Notes under the pieces: model-generated | Told to the model about the DNA's origin: nothing | The model's database searches: none | The model's input: the letters and a program-made list of their open reading frames with translations, nothing else | From: Robiginitomaculum_A sp036478535 | Lineage (GTDB): Bacteria > Pseudomonadota > Alphaproteobacteria > Caulobacterales > Maricaulaceae | Assembly: GCA_965224735.1 (NCBI GenBank) | Contig: OZ245059.1 | Coordinates: forward strand, 1,550,001-1,614,000 | Length of the DNA: 64,000 nt | Direction: 5' to 3' | In this document: positions 17,951 to 24,831 of the stretch, piece by piece | Position numbering within the stretch: position 1 is the first letter of the stretch | How the letters are laid out: each line of letters opens with the position of its first letter | Position numbers and translations under genes: made by a program

Positions 17951-18247
17951 ATGAGCAAACGAAGACGATTTACGGATGATTTTAAGGCGAAGATTGCGCT
18001 TGAGGCTTTGCGCGGAGACCAAACACTTTCGCAAATAGCGGCGCGGCACAAACTGCACCCTAACCAGATCAGCCAGTGGAAGCTGCAAGCTTTGGAAGGG
18101 CTTAGCGGGGTGTTTTCTAGCGGCAAGCGCGGGGCCCAGCCCTCCGATATGGATGCCAAGATTAAAGACCTGCACGCGAAGATTGGAGAGTTGACAGTGG
18201 AGCGGGATTTTCCCCTAAAGGAGGCTTCGCACTCTCTCGCGGCTTAG
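17951..18247 (+). CDS. IS3-family transposase OrfA
   Basis: 98 residues. Helix-turn-helix DNA-binding subunit: KRRRFTDDFKAKIALEALRG, then SQIAARHKLHPNQISQWK, then a leucine-zipper-like tail (IKDLHAKIGELTVERDF). The last residues (PLKEASHSLAA) do not match the family and the orfB frame is +1 relative to orfA, not the usual -1, so a classical programmed OrfAB fusion is not obvious. The other copy encodes the same protein. Confidence 0.9.
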   Translation: MSKRRRFTDDFKAKIALEALRGDQTLSQIAARHKLHPNQISQWKLQALEGLSGVFSSGKRGAQPSDMDAKIKDLHAKIGELTVERDFPLKEASHSLAA

Positions 18248-18251
18248 GGCG

Positions 18252-19106
18252 ATGAGCGTGCGAGAGCGCAAGGCTATGCTTGAACCAAGGTGTTCTGATG
18301 TATCCCTAAGCCGCCAGTGCAAGATATTATCGATTAGCCGCTCTACGGCTTATTATCAGGCCAAGGGCGAAAGTTCACAAACGTTGGCCTTGATGCGTAG
18401 GATTGACGAATTGTTTATGGCCTGTCCGTTTTATGGTTCGCGCCAGATGCGGGCAGCTATGGCCTTGGAAGGCGTATCAGTTGGCCGTCACCGCGTGCGC
18501 AGATTGATGGCTTTGATGGGCTTGCAAGCCATATATCAACGCCCCAACACCAGTAAACCGCACCCGGAACACAGGATTTATTCTTACAAACTCCGTGGTC
18601 TCAAAATCACCAAGCCCAATCATGTTTGGTGCACGGATATTACCTATATTCCGATGCAACGAGGGTTTTTATATCTGGTCGCCGTCATGGATTGGGCGAC
18701 ACGGAAAGTACTGAGTTGGCGGTTGTCCAATACGCTTGATACCAAATTCTGTCTAGAAGCACTGGACGAGGCTGTCGCGAAATATGGCGCACCTGAAATT
18801 TTCAACTCTGACCAAGGCAGTCAGTTCACTAGCCTAGCCTTTACAAGCAGATTGAAACAGGCAGGCATCACGATCTCTATGGATGGCCGAGGTCGGTATC
18901 TTGATAACATCTTCATTGAACGCCTGTGGCGATCAATGAAATATGAAGCGGTATATCTGCATGAAATGAGTGACGGCTTTGCGGCAAAGCGGGTCATTGG
19001 TGGCTGGATCAGCTTCTATAATACGCAACGCCCCCATTCAACCCTTGACGGTGCTACGCCCGATATGGCTTATAGAACCACACAAACAAGGAATTTGGCA
19101 GCATAA
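18252..19106 (+). CDS. IS3-family transposase OrfB
   Basis: 284 residues with the DDE integrase core: first Asp in VWCTDITYI, second Asp in FNSDQGSQFTS, Glu in NIFIERLWRSMKYE, plus the C-terminal STLDGATPDMAY typical of the family. The N-terminus has the HTH_21-type region (KILSISRSTAYY). Intact, so it may be active. Transcription runs toward the three-gene cassette. Confidence 0.93.
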   Translation: MSVRERKAMLEPRCSDVSLSRQCKILSISRSTAYYQAKGESSQTLALMRRIDELFMACPFYGSRQMRAAMALEGVSVGRHRVRRLMALMGLQAIYQRPNTSKPHPEHRIYSYKLRGLKITKPNHVWCTDITYIPMQRGFLYLVAVMDWATRKVLSWRLSNTLDTKFCLEALDEAVAKYGAPEIFNSDQGSQFTSLAFTSRLKQAGITISMDGRGRYLDNIFIERLWRSMKYEAVYLHEMSDGFAAKRVIGGWISFYNTQRPHSTLDGATPDMAYRTTQTRNLAA

Positions 19107-19125
19107 ATGAAACCCAAAATACACC

Positions 19126-20088
19126 TTAACTAAGCTGCCAAACTGTCCAATCAATCAGGACCACCTCAGGCTTCCTAAGCCATTTAGGAACAACAAAAGC
19201 AATTAATACAAGAAAACCCGTCAATATTATACCTAATCCTATATTCGTAATTGTGGGGGTAGTTAATATTGTTGGCACAAATTTATACAATGACCAACCA
19301 AGTCTCCCTACAAAACATATGACAGTTACAAGTGTGATTACCAAACATGTACCAAGTATATATTTTCGACTGCGGCCAGAATATTGCCCCAAAATTTCTG
19401 TTAAAATACGGTACCCATCAAGATGAAAAATAGGGACAATATTAAACATCATTGTGAAGATATTTAAAAAATAAAGGTGTCTAAATATTGGAGCGTGCGT
19501 CATCATATAAATGGAAATTATTCCAAAAGATAATAACAATTGAAAGAATATCCCTGAAGAGTACAACACAACCCTCTCCCGCCAAGATAATAAATTGGCC
19601 AAACTAATTCTTGAATAAAAAGCGGGGAAAACCAAATATAAACCACACCCAATACTATCAACACGAATACCCAATCGTCTTGCGGCAGCACAGTGTCCCA
19701 ACTCATGCCAGAAAAGTACGGCGGCTAACATAAGATAAACCTTAACGCCGTATAAAATAGTGTTGGATGGTGGCGCAACCGAAACATTGATGAGAGGAAA
19801 ACACACAAAATTTAAAACTACCAGCCCTAAAAACACCCAGATATAATTACGGGCAGGGATTAGTGAAATTAGCCAACGTGTGAGCTGGTTAGCGGTAGGC
19901 TCACCTATTAAATCTGCACCAAACAATAAACGCCTGACGGTATCTTTTTTACTAGGGTCACGTGCGGGTAAATCTTGCGCCTCAACTATATCACCGATTT
20001 GGTGGTCAGAAGAAAGTAAGAACCGTCTTTTATCAAAATATACAGTGAAACGCCCTTTAACTTTATGTATTTTTTGACTGTTTAACAT
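19126..20088 (-). CDS. M50-family membrane zinc protease, 3' end replaced by IS sequence
   Basis: Frame of 320 residues. Zinc-binding HELGH at 128-132 in a membrane segment and the second M50 motif N215..LDG (222-224) define a site-2-protease-type enzyme; about six hydrophobic segments are visible (~82-104, 115-130, 170-195, 205-220, 240-262, 272-298). Residues 308-320 are encoded by the end of IS copy 1, so the natural C-terminus is lost. Related M50 proteins process or export modified peptides in some bacteriocin-like clusters; that role here is inferred. It begins 3 nt after the ClpP-like gene, so it is probably coupled to it. Confidence 0.75.
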   Translation of the reverse strand: MLNSQKIHKVKGRFTVYFDKRRFLLSSDHQIGDIVEAQDLPARDPSKKDTVRRLLFGADLIGEPTANQLTRWLISLIPARNYIWVFLGLVVLNFVCFPLINVSVAPPSNTILYGVKVYLMLAAVLFWHELGHCAAARRLGIRVDSIGCGLYLVFPAFYSRISLANLLSWRERVVLYSSGIFFQLLLSFGIISIYMMTHAPIFRHLYFLNIFTMMFNIVPIFHLDGYRILTEILGQYSGRSRKYILGTCLVITLVTVICFVGRLGWSLYKFVPTILTTPTITNIGLGIILTGFLVLIAFVVPKWLRKPEVVLIDWTVWQLS

Positions 20089-20091
20089 ACG

Positions 20092-20856
20092 TTAATTTAC
20101 GGATTTCTGTGTATAGCACCGCATTGTGCCAGTAGGGTACATGCCTCGTTTAGAAAAACGTTTTTGCATACCAATATCAGTGTATATTTTTTGTACATCA
20201 GTATCGACAAAAACATCGATTTCAATATGAGGTAAGCAACTACGAATAAATGCTTCTTCAACAAGAAGTAATTTTCCAGAGGTTGGGGTGTTTGCCCAAT
20301 AGTGATGCTCTCCCGTAATATATTGCCCATTTGTTTTGTTCTTATAGTCATCAGGAGAACGGTACAGTAACCACCCTAGATGTACATTGTGAGATTCTAC
20401 AAACCTCTTTTGCTTGTTAGCTAACGTTTCAAACTCGCTTAAGCCAGCTATTTCCACCCTCGTAACAAAACCACTGTCTATCGACCCATGTAATATTATC
20501 TGAGAATTTGGTAAAAGGGTTATGCGGCGCGCAACAGGTAAAAAATAGTTTGCGCACGAAGAACTACAAGATTTATTTATTTCAATATGTAGTTTATGTG
20601 GTGCTAGGACTTCTGCAATTTGAATAGCTGTATCGACCCTACCTCCAAATGATTTTACTTCAAAAACCTCTACGTTTTTTGTTAGGTGTTTTTTTACACA
20701 TGCCAACATTTTGTGGTTTGTTGCACCAGAAACCACCAAGCGTTTACCCTCAGACTCTAATCTGCATATATTTGGGTCAACTACGGATTCATAAAGGGTT
20801 GCACACCCTACCTGCGACCACAGAATAAATAATATGGACAAACCACAACGCCACAT
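20092..20856 (-). CDS. Secreted ClpP-like serine protease homologue
   Basis: 254 residues. An N-terminal hydrophobic stretch (~4-18) ending near Cys18 suggests export, possibly as a lipoprotein, although the lipobox is imperfect. The core resembles ClpP/SppA-like periplasmic proteins: VKSFGGRVDTAIQIAEVL (oxyanion loop), a candidate nucleophile Ser100 in KSCSSSCANYFLPVA, and His123 in IILHGSID. Seven or more Cys are unusual for this fold. AGGAGA precedes the ATG. It lies between the small peptide and the M50 protease on the same strand. The substrate is unknown; the neighbouring peptide is a candidate. Confidence 0.55.
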   Translation of the reverse strand: MWRCGLSILFILWSQVGCATLYESVVDPNICRLESEGKRLVVSGATNHKMLACVKKHLTKNVEVFEVKSFGGRVDTAIQIAEVLAPHKLHIEINKSCSSSCANYFLPVARRITLLPNSQIILHGSIDSGFVTRVEIAGLSEFETLANKQKRFVESHNVHLGWLLYRSPDDYKNKTNGQYITGEHHYWANTPTSGKLLLVEEAFIRSCLPHIEIDVFVDTDVQKIYTDIGMQKRFSKRGMYPTGTMRCYTQKSVN

Positions 20857-20934
20857 CCCGACTCTCCTAACACCAAACTGTTCAAAGTTGCGTGTTGACA
20901 GCAGGTTTATTGTAAAACACCTACACTAAGGCAA

Positions 20935-21126
20935 TTACTTGCAGGTCTTTTTAACCCCGCATTCATAGTAAGGGCCACCGCTATTACCGCCACCCTTACA
21001 ATATCCTTCAACGGCGGCCAACTGCGCTTCAGATGTTAATTCTTCACTACAGTTATATACATCCAAGCACCCTGCCCCAAACATAATTATTTCATTCATT
21101 TCTACGATGTCATTTACAATTTTCAT
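20935..21126 (-). CDS. Small Cys-rich peptide, candidate secreted or processed precursor
   Basis: 63 residues with five Cys (20, 26, 43, 56, 62) and a Gly-rich C-terminal part (YCKGGGNSGGPYYECG, then VKKTCK). The N-terminal ~15 residues are acidic and leader-like without a Sec signal. AAGGGAGT lies before the ATG. The coding region starts only 21 nt from the end of IS copy 2, so any native promoter has been displaced and transcription probably enters from the IS. No known family is recognised. Two proteases follow on the same strand, which suggests a peptide-maturation role, but this is inference. Confidence 0.5.
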   Translation of the reverse strand: MKIVNDIVEMNEIIMFGAGCLDVYNCSEELTSEAQLAAVEGYCKGGGNSGGPYYECGVKKTCK

Positions 21127-21208
21127 AGTTTTTACTCCCTTTTTATTGAGGTGGTCCTGATTGATTGGACAGTTTGGCAGCTTAGTTAAGGTGTATTTTG
21201 GGTTTCAT

Positions 21209-22063
21209 TTATGCTGCCAAATTCCTTGTTTGTGTGGTTCTATAAGCCATATCGGGCGTAGCACCGTCAAGGGTTGAATGGGGACGTTGCGTATTATAGA
21301 AGCTGATCCAGCCACCAATGACCCGCTTTGCCGCAAAGCCGTCACTCATTTCATGCAGATATACCGCTTCATATTTCATTGATCGCCACAGGCGTTCAAT
21401 GAAGATGTTATCAAGATACCGACCTCGGCCATCCATAGAGATCGTGATGCCTGCCTGTTTCAATCTGCTTGTAAAGGCTAGGCTAGTGAACTGACTGCCT
21501 TGGTCAGAGTTGAAAATTTCAGGTGCGCCATATTTCGCGACAGCCTCGTCCAGTGCTTCTAGACAGAATTTGGTATCAAGCGTATTGGACAACCGCCAAC
21601 TCAGCACTTTCCGTGTCGCCCAATCCATGACGGCGACCAGATATAAAAACCCTCGTTGCATCGGAATATAGGTAATATCCGTGCACCAAACATGATTGGG
21701 CTTGGTGATTTTGAGACCACGGAGTTTGTAAGAATAAATCCTGTGCTCCGGGTGAGGTTTACTGGTGTTGGGGCGTTGATATATGGCTTGCAAGCCCATC
21801 AAAGCCATCAATCTGCGCACGCGGTGACGGCCAACTGATACGCCTTCCAAGGCCATAGCTGCCCGCATCTGGCGCGAACCATAAAACGGACAGGCCATAA
21901 ACAATTCGTCAATCCTACGCATCAAGGCCAACGTTTGTGAACTTTCGCCCTTGGCCTGATAATAAGCCGTAGAGCGGCTAATCGATAATATCTTGCACTG
22001 GCGGCTTAGGGATACATCAGAACACCTTGGTTCAAGCATAGCCTTGCGCTCTCGCACGCTCAT
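21209..22063 (-). CDS. IS3-family transposase OrfB (copy 2)
   Basis: 284 residues, identical in protein sequence to the copy 1 OrfB: DDE residues in WCTDITYI, NSDQGSQF and FIERLWRS. Its transcript runs toward the small-peptide gene, whose start is 83 nt downstream of this stop codon, so read-through from the transposase promoter could express the cassette. Confidence 0.93.
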   Translation of the reverse strand: MSVRERKAMLEPRCSDVSLSRQCKILSISRSTAYYQAKGESSQTLALMRRIDELFMACPFYGSRQMRAAMALEGVSVGRHRVRRLMALMGLQAIYQRPNTSKPHPEHRIYSYKLRGLKITKPNHVWCTDITYIPMQRGFLYLVAVMDWATRKVLSWRLSNTLDTKFCLEALDEAVAKYGAPEIFNSDQGSQFTSLAFTSRLKQAGITISMDGRGRYLDNIFIERLWRSMKYEAVYLHEMSDGFAAKRVIGGWISFYNTQRPHSTLDGATPDMAYRTTQTRNLAA

Positions 22064-22067
22064 CGCC

Positions 22068-22364
22068 CTAAGCCGCGAGAGAGTGCGAAGCCTCCTTTAG
22101 GGGAAAATCCCGCTCCACTGTCAACTCTCCAATCTTCGCGTGCAGGTCTTTAATCTTGGCATCCATATCGGAGGGCTGGGCCCCGCGCTTGCCGCTAGAA
22201 AACACCCCGCTAAGCCCTTCCAAAGCTTGCAGCTTCCACTGGCTGATCTGGTTAGGGTGCAGTTTGTGCCGCGCCGCTATTTGCGAAAGTGTTTGGTCTC
22301 CGCGCAGAGCCTCAAGCGCAATCTTCGCCTTAAAATCATCCGTAAATCGTCTTCGTTTGCTCAT
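22068..22364 (-). CDS. IS3-family transposase OrfA (copy 2)
   Basis: 98 residues, identical to copy 1 OrfA, starting MSKRRRFTDDFK with GAGGAG upstream. It carries the same unusual C-terminus and +1 frame relation to OrfB, showing that this arrangement has been copied and is not a one-off error. Confidence 0.9.
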   Translation of the reverse strand: MSKRRRFTDDFKAKIALEALRGDQTLSQIAARHKLHPNQISQWKLQALEGLSGVFSSGKRGAQPSDMDAKIKDLHAKIGELTVERDFPLKEASHSLAA

Positions 22365-22517
22365 GTCGTTCTCCTCCTCAAAGGATAAAAAACACACCTT
22401 AACAAACTGTCCGATTTAGCAGGACCACCTCACACCACCTAATTCAAATACACTTTAACCCATTGTTTTAGTTAGCTTAATTGTGTCAGTGGGTCTGGGT
22501 TATTAAAACGCCACTCC

Positions 22518-23705
22518 TGTATAAGTTCATATAGATGTGAGACTTTTTAGGTTTGCTTTATTTAAGTTGCTTCCGCCATGTTGGGTTTGTTACGAACCAA
22601 ACTGGAGGAAGCGGCTATGCAGATCAAATATCTACACCCGAATATCTATAGCCCGAATATCTATAAACTGTACGCTTGGGCGCGTACACAAGAATGCCTG
22701 GATGTCTACAGGCGCAAGCACGAAGACGCGGTACGGCAGTACTGCTCATGCGGCAAAGCCTAAAATTCGAGGGTGTCAATGAGCGTAAATGTGCTGAGTT
22801 TGTCGGTATATCGCGGCCGACATATTATCGTTACAAAAAGGTTTTGGATAGGCTTACACACGGAATTACACCGCTGTCAAAGCGGCCCCATAGCCTCAAC
22901 AAACCCAAATGGGGCGAAGCCGAGAAGCAGCTTGTCTTGCGTATACGCAGAGAAAATCAGACATGGGGTAAAGACAAGATGGGGTAAGGACAAGATCGCC
23001 GTTGTCCTGCGCCGTGACCACGGCCAGACTATAAGCGCCAGCACAGTTGCCAGCACAGTTGGACGTATATTAAAAACTTTGTTCACTAAAGGCATCATCA
23101 CAAAATCACGCTCTGCTCCAAGAGCAAAAAGAAACACAAACTTCAGAAAATCCCATGCCAAACGCTGGGTCTACAAGGCCTACAAGCTCATGAAAATGGG
23201 CGAACGCGTACAGATCGATCACATGACGGTGAGCAAAAACGGTATCACCGTCAAACACTTCCAAGCTTGGGAAAGAAAATCAAAATTCATTCACGCGCAG
23301 GTTTATTCACATGCTAAGGCTTTCTCTGCAAAACGGTTCTTAAAAGAATTTATCGACAAAGCCCCGTTTAAAATCAAATCCATACAGGTGGACGGCGGCT
23401 CGGAATTCATGGCAGAATTTGAGCAGGCCTGTGAAGATGTAAACATTCCACTCATCGTCTTGCCGCCCAGCAGGCCAACCTATAACGGCGGCGTCGAGCG
23501 CGGAAACAGAACCTTTAAGGAAGAATTCTATTACAAAAGAGACCTCTTGGCAGACAGTATCGGAGCCATGAGATTTGAACTCCGAAAGGCGGTTGAAAAA
23601 TACAACACATACAGACCACATCATACCCTTGCCGGATTAACACCAATGGCCTATATACAAAATACCCAAAAGGCGGATGAGTCTCAAAACACATGAACTT
23701 ATACA
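22518..23705 (+). mobile_element. Decayed IS481-like insertion element
   Basis: About 1,190 bp bounded by inverted repeats TGTATAAGTTCAT (from 22518) and ATGAACTTATACA (to 23705), with TGT ends as in IS481-type elements. It holds one transposase interrupted by frameshifts. No flanking direct repeat was found. Confidence 0.75.
22617..23696 (+). pseudogene. IS481-like integrase-core transposase, frameshifted
   Basis: Starts at ATG 22617 with GGAGG upstream. The frame is lost near 22740, continues in a second frame with a helix-turn-helix (KCAEFVGISRPTYYRYKK), and is lost again at a 16-bp tandem duplication (22963-22978 and 22979-22994), after which the third frame encodes the catalytic core: Asp in VQIDHMTV, Asp in IQVDGGSEF, Glu in NGGVERGNRTFKEEF, and YRPHHTLAGLTPMAYIQ. 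Two further in-frame tandem duplications (15 bp at 22637, 12 bp at 23037) are present. Confidence 0.85.
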
Positions 23706-23724
23706 GTTTTGCTATTGTAGGCGG

Positions 23725-24009
23725 ATGAGTGCATTAAAAGCCGTAGAAATGATGATTGAACCTGGAGCAGAGACCCTCATCCGTGATATGGGCCGTAAAA
23801 TGAAAACCAGAGCCCGTTCTAAAGTGATAGACCGCGTTTTGGATCATTTACGCGAAAATGAGCACACGTCAAATGTGAGCGCTTGGTTTAGTGAGCAGCG
23901 GTTTTTAGCCTCTCGACGCACAACAGTGCGGCTCTCGGATGAAAATACTGATTATATTACGGCTCTTGCCGCTGTCACAGGACGCGGGCGGCCTTTCTAT
24001 CTTGCTTGA
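23725..24009 (+). CDS. Small unknown protein
   Basis: 94 residues from ATG 23725. Basic in the middle (RDMGRKMKTRARSKVIDRVLDHL) with a C-terminal stretch TTVRLSDENTDYITALAAVTGR that resembles a ribbon-helix-helix pattern, but no family is certain. It begins just 19 nt beyond the IS481-like element, so its promoter may come from there. It could be a remnant of a gene cut by the element. Confidence 0.4.
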   Translation: MSALKAVEMMIEPGAETLIRDMGRKMKTRARSKVIDRVLDHLRENEHTSNVSAWFSEQRFLASRRTTVRLSDENTDYITALAAVTGRGRPFYLA

Positions 24010-24091
24010 TATTGTATATCTAGCCGCAAGTGTTATGAAGAAAGAAAATTTTGAGGCTCTGCGCTAGAAGGATGCAACGAAAGGCTGGCAC

Positions 24092-24793
24092 ATGATGAAT
24101 AGTAATACAGTTTCTTTATATGCAATGGGCATATCGATCATCGCGCTTAGCACACAAGTCGTGTTTGGGGTCTTGTCAACTCGCCGTGCAATTCGTGAAA
24201 CCGACCGACAAATCGCCGAAACAAAAAAACAAGAAAAATTGCAAGCTATCAACGCAGAGGAGATTTATAAGGGCGAAGTCCGCGCTTGGGGCCGCGCCGT
24301 CGTGCGCCAAATGTCAATGGCACAGCAACTTTGTAAAATTGACCCCGCAAAATTTACTACATCTGATTACAACCTTGAGCGCGGCAATACGGTTGCTGCT
24401 CTGCGCGGATTTCTCGATAAAGCCAAATGGCTGTTCCCTAATCTCGCATTGCCTTCATCTGAAGGTAGAGATTGGCAAGCCGCCCATAAACGCGGACTCT
24501 CTGCCCTGGAAACGATTTTACACGTTTACCATGCTCTTGATACGGTCAAGGAAGATGACAGCGACAATAGAAAACGTAGCGTTATCAATATCCGCCGCCT
24601 ACGCAAACGCTTTGTCACCGAGATGCGCAAAGCTGTCGACCCGCAAGTGCGCGGTGACGATATTGCCCGTATCATGGACGAGGTTGAAGAAGAAATACAA
24701 GAAGCTAAAGAAGCGGCGAAGGTAAATGGCAAAGAGAAAGATCCTTCCATTACATCTTCCCAATATAACAGTAATAAAAAAGGCGACCTCTAA
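24092..24793 (+). CDS. Unknown membrane-anchored coiled protein
   Basis: 233 residues. One N-terminal membrane segment (~8-28: ISIIALSTQVVFGVLS) followed by a charged helical region (TRRAIRETDRQIAETKKQEK) likely to be coiled coil, then a mainly alpha-helical cytoplasmic part with many Arg, Lys and Glu and an acidic end (EVEEEIQEAKEAAK). GAAAGG precedes the ATG. The stop codon lies within the terminator hairpin of the convergent TonB receptor gene. No family recognised. Confidence 0.55.
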   Translation: MMNSNTVSLYAMGISIIALSTQVVFGVLSTRRAIRETDRQIAETKKQEKLQAINAEEIYKGEVRAWGRAVVRQMSMAQQLCKIDPAKFTTSDYNLERGNTVAALRGFLDKAKWLFPNLALPSSEGRDWQAAHKRGLSALETILHVYHALDTVKEDDSDNRKRSVINIRRLRKRFVTEMRKAVDPQVRGDDIARIMDEVEEEIQEAKEAAKVNGKEKDPSITSSQYNSNKKGDL

Positions 24794-24803
24794 AGGCCGC
24801 CTT
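24775..24803 (-). terminator. Terminator for the TonB-receptor gene
   Basis: Arms 24780-24788 and 24795-24803 (AAGGCG-type stem with one mismatch) followed on the minus strand by six T. It lies 29 nt beyond the receptor stop and overlaps the end of the convergent gene at 24092. Confidence 0.7.
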
Positions 24804-24831
24804 ATCCCCTCCCCAAAGGATATATATTTAT

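Larger units (their letters stand above)
17883..19168 (+). mobile_element. IS3-family insertion sequence, copy 1
   Basis: 1,286 bp. Ends start TGAGGTGGTCCTG and finish CAGGACCACCTCA; beyond that the two ends diverge slightly but both contain GGACAGTTTG / CAAACTGTCC-like segments. It carries orfA and orfB transposase frames on the + strand. An inverted copy of equal length lies at 21147-22432. No flanking direct repeat is visible (left flank ...CAGTT, right flank GGCTT...). Confidence 0.92.
21147..22432 (-). mobile_element. IS3-family insertion sequence, copy 2 (inverted)
   Basis: 1,286 bp, same length as copy 1 and in opposite orientation, with the same TGAGGTGGTCCTG ends. Protein products are identical to those of copy 1, but at least three silent base differences are visible (an orfA Leu codon TTG/CTG; orfB Pro CCG/CCT and Glu GAA/GAG). 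Flanks are TTTAT (left) and CACCA (right), giving no direct repeat. With copy 1 it brackets a 1,978-bp segment like a composite transposon. Confidence 0.92.

Noticed and set aside
17883..22432. A functional composite transposon
   Set aside because: The arrangement fits, but no direct repeat flanks the outer ends, so movement as a unit is not shown.
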